Shown: positions 8,260 to 16,755 of the stretch, in pieces | How the letters are laid out: each line of letters starts with the position of its first letter | Numbering within the stretch: the first letter of the stretch is position 1 | NCBI GenBank assembly: GCA_937967325.1 | Contig: CALBSQ010000285.1 | Coordinates: 1 to 64,000, forward strand | Direction of reading: 5' to 3' | Length of the DNA stretch: 64,000 nt | Origin: an uncultured Chloroflexota bacterium | GTDB taxonomy: Bacteria; Chloroflexota; UBA4733 | Notes under the pieces: model-generated | The model's input: the letters and a program-made list of their open reading frames with translations, nothing else | Databases searched by the model: none | What the model was told of the DNA's origin: nothing | Made by a program: the position numbers and the translations under genes

Positions 8260-8493
8260 ATGGCACGTCAACCGGGCAAGCGGCTTGTGGACCGTATCCA
8301 GAGCGATCTGCGCCGGACACGGTGGCTGGCGGGTGCGTTCGAGCTCGTGCAATTGCCGCCGGGCGACCAGCGCATCATCGTCAGCGACCTGCGCTCGCCG
8401 GGGACGCAGGTGCCGATCACCTCGTACGAGCGCTGGTTCCAACTGCGCAAGGAACAGCGGGCACTCGACAAGGCAGCGCGAGCGCTCCCGTGA
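8260..8493 (+). CDS. Hypothetical 77-residue protein
   Basis: A short basic protein beginning MARQPGKRLVDRIQSDLRR, then a strand-rich middle (FELVQLPPGDQRIIVSDL) and a charged helical tail (RWFQLRKEQRALDKAARALP). The amino-acid balance looks like a real protein rather than a chance frame, but the ribosome-binding site is weak (GGAAG about 14 bases upstream) and no family is recognised. Confidence 0.45.
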   Translation: MARQPGKRLVDRIQSDLRRTRWLAGAFELVQLPPGDQRIIVSDLRSPGTQVPITSYERWFQLRKEQRALDKAARALP

Positions 8494-8546
8494 GCCAGGG
8501 CCGCGATTGCGATCGGCGGCCAAGCGACCGGGGGACTGCGGTCCCT

Positions 8547-8636
8547 TTCATCCGGCGAGGGCCGTCCGCGCTGCGCGGGGCCGCATGGTCGCTGGTTTGT
8601 CCTGCCAGTGGTCCTTCGCTGCGCTCAGGATGACAG
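8547..8636. repeat. Dispersed palindromic repeat, copy 1 (partial)
   Basis: This stretch shares the blocks GTCCGCGCTGCGCGGG and TCCTTCGCTGCGCTCAGGAT with elements at 53546-53671 and 56608-56712, and the second block with the short hairpin at 59278-59320. Only the right half is well preserved here. No gene is seen between 8494 and 8756. Confidence 0.8.
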
Positions 8637-8756
8637 TGAAGCACCACCTCGACTTCGTGGCTGCGCCGATAACTGGCCCCAAATGTGCTGATGCGGTTCT
8701 TCCGTAGGCGCCGCCATCGAGCGGGCGACCCGTGACGTGCTGGGTGGCGGTCGCAT

Positions 8757-9728
8757 ATGGTCGCAGTGCGCAGCGGGCAGGGTCGCTTGACCAGGGAGCG
8801 GCGCCGGGAGAGGTGGCATCGCGACGTGGCGTCGTTCATCCCCGAGCACGCCGGTCGCGCAGCAGTTGAGACGGTCGGCTCGCGTGACCCCTCTGGACCG
8901 ATGGCGGAGGATCTCCGTGCTGTTAACGAGCGGCTCCTGCTCTCCGGCCTCCGGGAGCAGGCGGCCCGAGCCGACGCGGAGCGATTGGCCGCGGAGCACA
9001 TGGCTGTCCTGGCCCAGATCGCCGATGGAGTAGTCATCGCCGACCCCGCCGCCAGCGTCACCTTCGTGAACGATGCGGCCCGCCGGCTCGATGCCAGACT
9101 CCATCTGGGTACGTCACTCAAGGTCTATGCCGCCAGCGGCCATTGTAGGATGCTCGATGGACGGCCGTATCCCCTAGCTGCCATCCCCGTCATCCGCGCC
9201 TTGGGCGGAGAGACGGTAGTCGGCGCGCAACTTCGCATCCTCCGTGACGACGGGACGGAGGTTACGGTGCGGACGAGCGGCGCTCCGCTCACATTGGCGG
9301 ACGGACGGCGCTTAGGGGCGGTGTGGACTCTGCAGGAGATCAGTGCTGAGCACGCACTTGCGCACGAACCGCTTCTTCCCGACTTCGTGGCCGGTACGCT
9401 GGCCATCAACTTTCATCACCCGCGAGTCACACTGCGCGGGGAGCTGGTAAAGCTGACAGCGCTGGAATATAAACTCCTCTGCCAACTGGCCGCCAATGCC
9501 GGCCGGGTGTTGCCCACCCAAGTGCTGCTGGCCCGCGTCTGGGCATCGGAATACGAGGCCACGCGGGACTGCCTCAAGGTCTATATCAGCCGCTTGCGGG
9601 CCAAGATCGAGCCCAGCGACGAGGCGCCCCACATCGAGACCGTGCGAGGATTGGGCTACCGATTCGTTCGGCCTCCCCTACCGGGCACACGACAAGCCGC
9701 TCACACCGGCGGGAGACCAAGCGCGTAG
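8757..9728 (+). CDS. PAS-domain transcription factor with OmpR-type winged helix
   Basis: Up to 323 residues. A helix (EDLRAVNERLLLSGLREQ, about residue 50) is followed by a PAS domain (VLAQIADGVVIADP ... FVNDAARRLD, about 80-195). A C-terminal winged helix of the Trans_reg_C class follows (LTALEYKLLCQLAANAGRV, SRLRAKIEPSD, RGLGYRFV, about 215-310). There is no receiver domain, so this is a one-component regulator sensing through PAS. The N-terminal helix and PAS closely resemble parts of the histidine kinase at 12619. The start is uncertain: ATG 8757, GTG 8826 and ATG 8901 are in frame. Confidence 0.8.
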   Translation: MVAVRSGQGRLTRERRRERWHRDVASFIPEHAGRAAVETVGSRDPSGPMAEDLRAVNERLLLSGLREQAARADAERLAAEHMAVLAQIADGVVIADPAASVTFVNDAARRLDARLHLGTSLKVYAASGHCRMLDGRPYPLAAIPVIRALGGETVVGAQLRILRDDGTEVTVRTSGAPLTLADGRRLGAVWTLQEISAEHALAHEPLLPDFVAGTLAINFHHPRVTLRGELVKLTALEYKLLCQLAANAGRVLPTQVLLARVWASEYEATRDCLKVYISRLRAKIEPSDEAPHIETVRGLGYRFVRPPLPGTRQAAHTGGRPSA

Positions 9729-9889
9729 TGGGTCAGCGGCAAGGGGCCATAGATGACACGTGATGCACTGGCGCCTGGATCTCGCCATTACGAGCAGGCT
9801 GCATTTACCTGATTCGTTACGAACTCGTGACATGATTCCTTGTTTGTTGACGGTGGCCAGTCGATCTCATGCATGGAGGAGAAGACACC

Positions 9890-10255
9890 GTGGCTATCTC
9901 GCGGTCCCGCCCGGCGATGGTGGGGCCAATAGGCGTGGACCTCGACGATGCCGATCTTCTCGACGCGGTGATCGCAGGCAACGTCGGGGCGCTTGGGGCG
10001 CTCTACGACCGCTACGGCGGGCCGGCGGATTGGGGTGACCCGTATTCCAAGGTGACCCCGGTGCAAATGCGCGTGGCCCTGGGCGAATTGCCGTCGGAGC
10101 AGCGCGATGCCATCGAGCTTGCCTTTTTTGGTGGACTGACCACTGAGGAAGGCGCGCAACGCCTGGGTATCCCACCCGGCATCTTCAGAGAGCGCATGCA
10201 TGTATCCATCCAGAGTCTCAAGAGTCGGCTAGACGAAGGACGGCCCCATAGCTAA
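9890..10255 (+). CDS. Sigma-70-like protein lacking the core of region 2
   Basis: A 121-residue protein starting at GTG 9890 with GGAGGAG 8 bases upstream. Residues about 17-45 match the first helix of an ECF sigma factor (ADLLDAVIAGNVGALGALYDRYGG). The chain then jumps within about 15 residues to region 4 (LGELPSEQRDAIELAFFGG, then a helix-turn-helix TEEGAQRLGIPPGIFRERM). Regions 2.2-2.4, which bind core polymerase and melt the -10, are absent, shortening it by roughly 80-100 residues compared with ECF factors. It may be a DNA-binding remnant or an antagonist. It lies upstream of the kaiC operon. Confidence 0.7.
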   Translation: MAISRSRPAMVGPIGVDLDDADLLDAVIAGNVGALGALYDRYGGPADWGDPYSKVTPVQMRVALGELPSEQRDAIELAFFGGLTTEEGAQRLGIPPGIFRERMHVSIQSLKSRLDEGRPHS

Positions 10256-10290
10256 GTCCGTATCACCGGAGCGGGGCACGAAACGGCGCG

Positions 10291-10304
10291 TAGACCATGG
10301 TCTA
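10291..10304. promoter_or_regulatory. Palindromic operator candidate upstream of the kaiC operon
   Basis: TAGACCATGGTCTA is a perfect 14-base palindrome. The half-site TAGACC recurs at 10323-10328 and CATGGTC recurs at about 10384 and 10427, all around the extended -10 at 10339-10347. The clustering suggests a regulator-binding region. Confidence 0.4.
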
Positions 10305-10338
10305 AGGTCCCAGCGCGCAATGTAGACCCTCCCGATTT

Positions 10339-10347
10339 TGCTATACT
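10339..10347 (+). promoter_or_regulatory. Extended -10 promoter of the kaiC operon
   Basis: TGCTATACT fits an extended -10 element; no good -35 is present at the expected distance. It precedes the genes at 10428-14766, which are closely packed on the same strand. Confidence 0.5.
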
Positions 10348-10427
10348 GGCCCGGCGCCAAGAACTTCGTACTTGGTACCTGCGCATGGTCTGCCCACGGG
10401 GTACAAGGAGGTAACGGACGCCACACC

Positions 10428-10484
10428 ATGGTCACTCCGCCCCCTTTCCCGGTAAGCAGACGGTGTTTAGCAACGCATCGATGA
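10428..10484 (+). CDS. Possible 18-codon leader peptide
   Basis: ATG at 10428 opens MVTPPPFPVSRRCLATHR and stops at TGA 10482-10484, which overlaps the ATG (10481) of the next gene as ATGA. A full AAGGAGGT lies at 10405-10412, about 15 bases upstream, farther than usual. The overlap suggests translational coupling of the following gene; coding by chance cannot be excluded. Confidence 0.3.
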   Translation: MVTPPPFPVSRRCLATHR

Positions 10485-10915
10485 CCGTTGTGTCGCCGGC
10501 CGCGCTGGAGCTGGCACAGCAGCTCCTCCGTCACGAGGCCGATGGACGGCTGGGGGCTGAGGCGCTCGCGGCAGCTGCCGAGCGCGTCGGTGGGCGGATG
10601 CGCGGACGGCTGACGGACCTGGTCGGCCTCGCCGGGTACCACGCACTGTTCGCCCGCGCGTTGCGTCTGGCGCAGGAAGAGATCCCCGCGCTGAAACGCA
10701 TCACGCTCGACACCAATGCGGAGGGTGGTCTGCGCGGCATACGCGAGTTCGCCGGCGCCCAGGTCGACGATTCGGCCGCGGCCGCCGGCCTCACGGCGAT
10801 TTTGGCCAACCTCATCGGACTGCTGGTTGTCTTCGTCGGCGAGGATCTGGCCATCCGCCTGGTCCGGGATGCCTGGCCGGAGGGGATCCGCGACATGGTC
10901 AGCGCGGAGGAATGA
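10481..10915 (+). CDS. Unknown protein encoded directly upstream of KaiC
   Basis: About 144 residues, mostly helical. It begins MTVVSPAALELAQQLLRHEAD and contains ARALRLAQEEIPALKRI, then a hydrophobic segment LTAILANLIGLLVVFVGEDLAIRLV. I recognise no family. Its stop overlaps an ATG six bases before the chosen KaiC start, so it is tightly coupled to KaiC and is a candidate KaiC partner. The start at 10481 is preferred because of the ATGA overlap with the small upstream frame; GTG 10463 is an in-frame alternative. Confidence 0.6.
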   Translation: MTVVSPAALELAQQLLRHEADGRLGAEALAAAAERVGGRMRGRLTDLVGLAGYHALFARALRLAQEEIPALKRITLDTNAEGGLRGIREFAGAQVDDSAAAAGLTAILANLIGLLVVFVGEDLAIRLVRDAWPEGIRDMVSAEE

Positions 10916-10917
10916 GC

Positions 10918-12612
10918 ATGAGTCAACAAGGCCGCGTACACATTGCCACACTGCCCACGGGCGTACCTGGACTGGACGAGATCCTCAGTGGAGGGCTGCC
11001 GGAGTACTCCTTCAATCTGATCCTTGGCTCGCCCGGCGCCGGAAAGACCACCCTGGCTCACCAGATCATGTTCGCATTGGCCTCGGCCGAGCGGCCTTCC
11101 CTCTACTTTACCGTGCTCGGCGAGCCGCCGATCAAGATGCTGCGCTACCAGCAGCAGATGGCCTTCTTCGATCCGGCTAAGGTGGGGCGCGACATCCAGT
11201 TCATCGACTTGAGCGATGGGGTACTGCAAACGGACCTGGGAGCGGTGCTGGAACGCATCGTCCGGCAGGTGGAGGAGACGAGCCCCGGCCTGGTAATCGT
11301 TGATTCCTTCCAGACCGTCGTCCGAGCAGCCGCGAGTCGGGACACGGGCAATCTGGATCTGCAGAGCTTCGTCCAGCGCCTGGCCGTACACCTGACAAGC
11401 TGGCAAGCGACTACGTTCCTGATCGGGGAGAACCTGGCCGAAGAGCTGCCGGGCAATCCCGTGTTTACGGTGGCCGACGGCATCTTGACGCTCTCCCAGA
11501 GCGTTGCGCGCAACTCGGTGGTGCGCAAGCTGCAGGTAATAAAGTCGCGTGGTCAGGCGCCGATGCCGGGCCTGCACACATTCCGCATCAGCCAGGCCGG
11601 CCTCCAGGTGTTCCCCCGGATGAGCATCACGGTACGGGAGACGGCTCGGACGCAACCGGCCGGCCGGATCACGACCGGCATTCCCGGCTTGGACGAGCTG
11701 ATGGGCGGGGGGATCCCGGCAGGCGACGCGGTGCTGGTGGCCGGGCCTTCCGGCACGGGCAAGTCGGTGCTCACGGCGCAGTTCGTCGCCGCCGGGGCAC
11801 GGCGGGGCGAGCCGGGGATTATCGTCGTCTTCGAGGAGCACCCGCTAGAGTACCTGCGCCGTGCCGCCTTGCTGGGCATCGATCTCGAGGCGATGGCACG
11901 CGACGGCGCGGTCGAGGTGATCTACCTGCGCCCGCTGGACCTCTCCCCGGACGAGACGCTGCACGAGATCCGCGCGGCGGTGGCGCGGATCGGCGCCCGG
12001 CGGGTGGCCATCGATTCGGTATCCGGCTTCGAGCTGGCGCTGGCGCCGACCTTCCGCGAGGATTTTCGCGAGTCGCTATACCGGCTGGTTGGAGCGCTGA
12101 CCGGTCGGGGCGTCACCGTGCTCATGACGATGGAGATCGTGCAGAATTACAGCGAGCTGCGCTTCAGCCCGTACGTGATCTCTTTCCTGGCCGACGACAT
12201 CCTCCTCCTGCGCTATGTGGAGATCGCCGGCGAGCTGCAGAAGAGTCTGGCGGTGGTGAAGATGCGCAACAGCGGGCACAGCCAGGAGCTGCTGCGCTAC
12301 GACATCACCGACCACGGGATCGTCGTGCGCGAGAGCCTACGCGACTATCGTGGCGTCGGCAGCGGCGCGGCGGAGCTGCGCGAGGGGGCGCGCCGCCCCG
12401 CTTATGCGGGGTTGACGGCTGCAGAGACGGTGGTGCTCGACGGATTGTTAGAGTTGGGCGAAGCGTCCCTGGCGGAACTGACGGGACGCACCGGCGTGCG
12501 GGACCCGGAGCTGATCGCCGCGCTGGACCGTCTGGCCCGCCTGAACTATGCGGTGCAGCGGCAGGTGGCGGGCGGGATGCTTTACCGTCCGGTCGCACGT
12601 CGGGTGGGCTAG
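10918..12612 (+). CDS. KaiC-like double RecA-domain ATPase
   Basis: A 564-residue protein with two KaiC/RadA-type ATPase domains: Walker A GSPGAGKTT (Lys about 43) and Walker A GPSGTGKS (Lys about 282). The second domain has the paired glutamates in VVFEEHP. In the segment matching the cyanobacterial phosphorylation site, the Ser is kept but the adjacent Thr is replaced by Phe (ISFLADD). The C-terminal ~80 residues add a helix-rich, winged-helix-like extension. GGAGG 7 bases upstream supports ATG 10918. It sits between an unknown partner gene and a histidine kinase, resembling KaiC-SasA signalling arrangements. No kaiA or kaiB is visible. Confidence 0.88.
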   Translation: MSQQGRVHIATLPTGVPGLDEILSGGLPEYSFNLILGSPGAGKTTLAHQIMFALASAERPSLYFTVLGEPPIKMLRYQQQMAFFDPAKVGRDIQFIDLSDGVLQTDLGAVLERIVRQVEETSPGLVIVDSFQTVVRAAASRDTGNLDLQSFVQRLAVHLTSWQATTFLIGENLAEELPGNPVFTVADGILTLSQSVARNSVVRKLQVIKSRGQAPMPGLHTFRISQAGLQVFPRMSITVRETARTQPAGRITTGIPGLDELMGGGIPAGDAVLVAGPSGTGKSVLTAQFVAAGARRGEPGIIVVFEEHPLEYLRRAALLGIDLEAMARDGAVEVIYLRPLDLSPDETLHEIRAAVARIGARRVAIDSVSGFELALAPTFREDFRESLYRLVGALTGRGVTVLMTMEIVQNYSELRFSPYVISFLADDILLLRYVEIAGELQKSLAVVKMRNSGHSQELLRYDITDHGIVVRESLRDYRGVGSGAAELREGARRPAYAGLTAAETVVLDGLLELGEASLAELTGRTGVRDPELIAALDRLARLNYAVQRQVAGGMLYRPVARRVG

Positions 12613-12618
12613 CGTTCA

Positions 12619-14766
12619 ATGTCGGAACGCCACGACCCTGTAGGGGAGGAAGCCACGACCGCCCTGCCACTGCACAGCGAGCTCCAGGCGGTCAACGAGC
12701 GATTGCTGATCTCCGGCTTGCGGGAGCAGGAGCTGGCGGATCAGCTCAGCCACCAGCTCGCCTTCCTGTCCGCCATCACCGCCAATCTCGTGGAAGGCGT
12801 GTATGCCGAGGACCGGTCGGGCCGGATTAGCTTCGTCAACCCGGCTGCCGAGCGGTTGCTGGGCTGGACGGAGGCGGAGCTGCTGGGGCAGGACGCCCAC
12901 GAGCTGCTGCACGTCGGGTGTGCCGACCGGCGATACCAGCCGCCGAGGCCATGCCCGCTGCAGGAGGTGGCCAACACCGGCGCCGTCTATCGCAATGCTG
13001 ACGACATCTTTGCGCGGCGGGACGGGACGGTGCTCCCCGTGGCCTACTCGTCCGCGCCGATCGTCGCGGCCGGCGAAGTGACCGGCGCCGTCGTGACCTT
13101 CAACGATGTGACCGAGCGCAAGCGGGCGTCGGCGCAACGCGATGCGCTGCACGCGACTACCGCCGCCCTTTCCCACGCTCTCACCCCCGCGCAGGTGGCC
13201 GACGTCGCCCTCCAGCGAGGGCTGGAGGTGTTCGGCGCCGACGCCGGTCTGCTGGCCCTTCTGCGCGAGGACGGCGCTACCCTGGACATCGTGGCAAGAC
13301 GCGGTCACGCACCGGGCGCGCTTGATGGCTTCAACCCGATCGCCCTTGACGCGCCCTTGGCGCTCCCCGCGGCGGTCCGCACTGCCGCGCCAGTATTTCT
13401 AGAGTCGGAGCCGTCCTGGCTCGACCACTTTCCGGAGAGTGTGGCGCTGATCGCGAGCATTGAGCAGGCGGCGGGCGCGGCGCTGCCCCTGGTGGTCGAC
13501 GGACGGCCACTGGGCGCGCTGTGCGTGACCTTCACGACGCCCCGATCGTTCAGCGAGGATGAGCGAAGCATGGCCATGACCCTGGCCGGGCAGTGCGCGC
13601 AGGCGCTGGAACGGGCGCGGCTGTATGCGTTGGAGCAGCAGACCAGGATGCGTGTGGAGCACCTGGCGGCGGAACGGGAAGCTATTCTGGGGCAGATGGG
13701 TGAAGGCATCATCATCGCCGATCCGAACGGGCACATCACGTTCATCAACGAAGCCGCCCGCCGCATGCACGGTGTTGCGGCGCTTGGTGTAACCGTCGAC
13801 GACTATGCCGCGACCTATCATCTGGCGACATTGGAGGGCGCCCCCTATCCGTCGCACGACCTGCCGCTTGCCCGCGCGGTCGAGCACGGCGAGACGGTGA
13901 TCGACGCCCGTTGGCGCATTCAGCGGGCGGAGGGCGCCGACGTCATCGCGGAAGGGAGCGCCACCCCGGTGATAGACAACGACGGCGTCCGGCTCGGCGC
14001 CGTGCTGCTTGTCCGCGATGTGACGGCCCAGTATGGGCTGGAGCGACAGAAGGAGGAGTTCCTCAGCTCCGTCGCGCACGATTTGCAGTCCCCGCTCACC
14101 GCCATCAAGGGGAATGCCCAGTTCCTCCTGCGGCACGTTCGGCGGGCCGCCTCGCTCGACGCGGCCCGTCTACAAGCTGGCCTGGAGCAGATCGAATTCA
14201 CGTCCACGCAGATGACCACGCTCGTACGGGAGCTATTGGACCTGGCCCATCTGCGCATGGGCCAGGTCATCGAATTGCGCCGACAGCCTACCGACCTGGC
14301 AGCACTCAGCCGGCGGGCCGTCGCCGCACAGGAGGGTCAAGGCGTCGAGCGCCGCATCCGGGTCGACTGCGACGCCACTGAGATCATCGGCACGTGGGAC
14401 GCCGACCGCCTGGAGCGTATGCTCGCCAACCTCCTCTCCAATGCCATCAAGTACAGCTCGGAAGGCGGCGAGATCCGCCTCATGCTGACACGCGAGGAAT
14501 CTGGCGACGGGTCTACAACGGACCGCGTCCCATCAGGCGCCTGGGCCATCCTTCGGGTGCAGGACGATGGCGTGGGCGTCCCGGCAGACGATCTGCCGCA
14601 CATCTTCGAGCTCTACCGGCGCGGCCGGAACGTGGTGGGGCGCATCAGCGGCACTGGAATCGGGCTGTCCAGCGCGCGCCTCGTCGTCGAGCAGCACGGC
14701 GGGACGATCGCGGTCGACAGCACCGAGGGGTCTGGCACTACTGTCACCGTGCGTCTGCCGCTCTAG
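12619..14766 (+). CDS. Hybrid-sensor histidine kinase (PAS-GAF-PAS-HisKA-HATPase)
   Basis: A 715-residue soluble kinase. The domain order is: N-terminal helix LQAVNERLLISGLREQ, PAS (about 45-160, ISFVNPAAERLLGW), GAF (about 175-335), second PAS (about 345-470, ITFINEAARRMHG), HisKA with phospho-acceptor His487 in SSVAHDLQSPLTAIKG, and HATPase_c with LANLLSNAIKYS and QDDGVGVP. There are no membrane segments or receiver domain. It begins six bases after the kaiC stop, so it should be co-transcribed and may read the state of KaiC, as SasA does in cyanobacteria (inference). The N-terminal helix and second PAS are paralogous to the regulator at 8757. Confidence 0.88.
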   Translation: MSERHDPVGEEATTALPLHSELQAVNERLLISGLREQELADQLSHQLAFLSAITANLVEGVYAEDRSGRISFVNPAAERLLGWTEAELLGQDAHELLHVGCADRRYQPPRPCPLQEVANTGAVYRNADDIFARRDGTVLPVAYSSAPIVAAGEVTGAVVTFNDVTERKRASAQRDALHATTAALSHALTPAQVADVALQRGLEVFGADAGLLALLREDGATLDIVARRGHAPGALDGFNPIALDAPLALPAAVRTAAPVFLESEPSWLDHFPESVALIASIEQAAGAALPLVVDGRPLGALCVTFTTPRSFSEDERSMAMTLAGQCAQALERARLYALEQQTRMRVEHLAAEREAILGQMGEGIIIADPNGHITFINEAARRMHGVAALGVTVDDYAATYHLATLEGAPYPSHDLPLARAVEHGETVIDARWRIQRAEGADVIAEGSATPVIDNDGVRLGAVLLVRDVTAQYGLERQKEEFLSSVAHDLQSPLTAIKGNAQFLLRHVRRAASLDAARLQAGLEQIEFTSTQMTTLVRELLDLAHLRMGQVIELRRQPTDLAALSRRAVAAQEGQGVERRIRVDCDATEIIGTWDADRLERMLANLLSNAIKYSSEGGEIRLMLTREESGDGSTTDRVPSGAWAILRVQDDGVGVPADDLPHIFELYRRGRNVVGRISGTGIGLSSARLVVEQHGGTIAVDSTEGSGTTVTVRLPL

Positions 14767-14783
14767 TGGGACGTGGCTCGTCC

Positions 14784-14967
14784 GTTGGCGAACGCCGGGA
14801 CGGACCCTCACCCCCGGCCCCTTGCCCCCGTCGAAGACGGGGCCGAAGGCCGCTCGGCGGGCGAGGGGAGCGGGCATCTCCAGTGGGGCCTCTCCCCAGC
14901 TTGCGGGGGAGAACGCCCAGAGGGCACCCGAAAGCCGGAGTGAGGGCCCGCCCCGGCGTTCGCCAAC
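14784..14967. repeat. Large imperfect palindromic intergenic element
   Basis: Perfect 16-base outer arms (GTTGGCGAACGCCGGG at 14784-14799 and its complement at 14952-14967) enclose imperfectly paired inner parts with CTCACCCCCGGCCCC and GTGAGGGCCCG. The inner block is shared with the 45-bp repeat at 22774-22941. It lies between the histidine kinase and desaturase genes; no coding region is seen from 14767 to 15052. Confidence 0.8.
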
Positions 14968-14999
14968 AGAGTCCTCAAGGAGCCGGCTTCGTAATCTTA

Positions 15000-15021
15000 G
15001 CCTGGGGCTCCAGCCCCAGGC
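15000..15021. terminator. Hairpin between convergent kinase and desaturase genes
   Basis: GCCTGGGGCT (15000-15009) pairs perfectly with AGCCCCAGGC (15012-15021) across a two-base loop. It is placed to end transcripts of the converging genes, but neither side has a U-run, so it is terminator-like or just another repeat. Confidence 0.4.
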
Positions 15022-15052
15022 GTCCTTGCCGGGTGGCCCCTAGAATCGCGCG

Positions 15053-15991
15053 TTAGCCTGTGGCCGTCGATACCGACGCAGGGCTGGCTGCTACCGTCCT
15101 GGCCGACTCCTGGAGGCGACGGCGGACGAGGGCAGGGTCGATGCGCTGGACGTCGCTTATGACCCGCGTCAGCTCCAGACCGCGGATGAGCAGGCCGGAC
15201 AGATCGAATTGCCACCAGAAGAGGCCATGAAAGGCGGAGCGCTGGAAGGCGTGATGATTATTGTGCCAGCCTTCGCCCCCGGCCAGTAACCCGACCAACC
15301 AGTGGTTCGTGCTGCTATCCCCAGTCTTGAACGGGCGCCGGCCGAAAACGTGGCAGACGGAGTTGACACTCCAGGTGACGTGATGGACCAGCACGATCCG
15401 AACCAGGCCACCCCAGAGCAGGCCGCGCCAGCCGTCCACGGCGAAGGGGATCGCTAGCGACAGGAGGACCCACAGCCAGAACGTCTTGCTCACGAAGCGG
15501 ACGATGGGATCATCCAACAGCCAAGCGCCGTACTTGGTGGGATTGGCGGCGAAGCCGTCGATGATCCAGCCGACGTGGGCGTGGAAAAAGCCCTCCAACG
15601 GACTGTGTGGGTCGCCCGGGCGGTCGGCGCGAGCGTGGTGCTCGAGGTGGGTACTGGCCCAGGTGAGAGCGGGTCCCTCCAGGGACATGGAGCCGAGCAC
15701 GAGCAGGAGGAACTTGAGCCAACCCGGGGCCTTGAAGCCGCGGTGAGTGAGATAGCGATGGTAGCCAATGGTGACGCCCAGCGCGACAACCGCGTACATG
15801 CCGACCAGCAGGACAAGGTCAACGCCGGCGATGGAGCGCTGCCAGAGTTGAATGATGGCAACCACGACGGCTGCCAGCGGGCCCAGCACCCCTAGCATAA
15901 TCAGCAGCCGCAGCAGTGGCCCGTTGTCGGCACGCCGCGCCGCCGGCTGCGCCACGCTGAGGCGCACTCGTTCGGAAGAGATAGTTACCAT
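15053..15991 (-). CDS. Acyl-CoA/acyl-lipid delta-9-type fatty acid desaturase
   Basis: A 312-residue membrane di-iron desaturase. The three histidine boxes are present: HRYLTH (about residue 78), HLEHH (about 114) and HNNHH near residue 245, with hydrophobic segments before the first box and around residue 170-200. The enzyme inserts a double bond into saturated acyl chains using O2 and electrons from ferredoxin or cytochrome, adjusting membrane fluidity. AAGGA six bases upstream supports ATG 15991. It stands alone on the minus strand. Confidence 0.9.
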   Translation of the reverse strand: MVTISSERVRLSVAQPAARRADNGPLLRLLIMLGVLGPLAAVVVAIIQLWQRSIAGVDLVLLVGMYAVVALGVTIGYHRYLTHRGFKAPGWLKFLLLVLGSMSLEGPALTWASTHLEHHARADRPGDPHSPLEGFFHAHVGWIIDGFAANPTKYGAWLLDDPIVRFVSKTFWLWVLLSLAIPFAVDGWRGLLWGGLVRIVLVHHVTWSVNSVCHVFGRRPFKTGDSSTNHWLVGLLAGGEGWHNNHHAFQRSAFHGLFWWQFDLSGLLIRGLELTRVISDVQRIDPALVRRRLQESARTVAASPASVSTATG

Positions 15992-16144
15992 CGAGCATCC
16001 TTATCATCATCGTCGAAAAGCGGCACAGCTCACTCACTATGCCACTCCGCGGTAAAGAACGAGGTAAACACAGCCAACTCGCAACTTTCACGTATCCCCA
16101 CCATACCACGCCGGAAATCGGGCGGTCGGGACGATCTCCGGCCA

Positions 16145-16384
16145 CTAGGGAATGCTGTACCCGCCGCACGCGCTACAGCGAAAGACCAGTCCCGGCAGGC
16201 GGTCGAGTCGACAGCCCTCGAGCAAGGACGCCTGGCAGGTGGCGCAGTCGTGCGCGACGTCGCTCTCCTCCCGGCGCAGGAGGACGGTGCCTTCCTGCTC
16301 GGCGCTGGGCTCCAAGAGCTGGTGCCGGGCGCGGTCCGCCTGGGGAAATCCGTGCAGACGCACGTGCTCGCGGATCAGCGGCAT
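16145..16384 (-). CDS. Small zinc-ribbon-like protein
   Basis: A 79-residue protein with two Cys pairs, CATC and CSAC, about 22 residues apart in the C-terminal half, fitting a zinc ribbon. The N-terminal part is charged and helical. Its ATG overlaps the end of the GYD-domain gene by 10 bases, so both are probably co-translated. Function unknown. Confidence 0.55.
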   Translation of the reverse strand: MPLIREHVRLHGFPQADRARHQLLEPSAEQEGTVLLRREESDVAHDCATCQASLLEGCRLDRLPGLVFRCSACGGYSIP

Positions 16385-16755
16385 AGCAGCACCCGCTCGG
16401 TGGTGGCGGCGCCGTTGCCGATCGACCCGGCGTCGTGGCCGTCCGCGGTGGAACTGAACACCCGCCGCACCGCATCCTGCGGCTGCTCGCCCGATTGCAG
16501 GGGGATTGTCTGGAACCCTCGCCCCGGGCTTACCGCGTGGATGATCGTCGCCGCGGCGTCGGCGGTCGCCTCGTCCGCGGCATCGTAGAGCGCCACTCCG
16601 TCGTAGGCGCCGCCATAGGCCTGAAACAGATCGACGAGCTGGACACCGGCCCGGTCGAGCCGTTCACCCAGGGCATGGCCACGATCCTTAGGGTCGGGCG
16701 CGAGCTCCGCCCAGGCGGCGGGCACAAACCCGAACAGCGTCATGTATTGCGGCAT
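16375..16755 (-). CDS. GYD-domain protein
   Basis: A 126-residue protein starting at ATG 16755 (GGGAGG eight bases upstream). It resembles the GYD family, small dimeric alpha/beta proteins: MPQYMTLFGF first strand, a helix (RGHALGERLDRAGVQLVDLF), the strand YDGVALYDAAD and the helix EATADAAATIIHAV. The C-terminal 30 residues extend past the domain. The role of the family is unknown. It lies between the sugar-binding lipoprotein gene and a zinc-ribbon gene on the same strand. Confidence 0.65.
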   Translation of the reverse strand: MPQYMTLFGFVPAAWAELAPDPKDRGHALGERLDRAGVQLVDLFQAYGGAYDGVALYDAADEATADAAATIIHAVSPGRGFQTIPLQSGEQPQDAVRRVFSSTADGHDAGSIGNGAATTERVLLCR

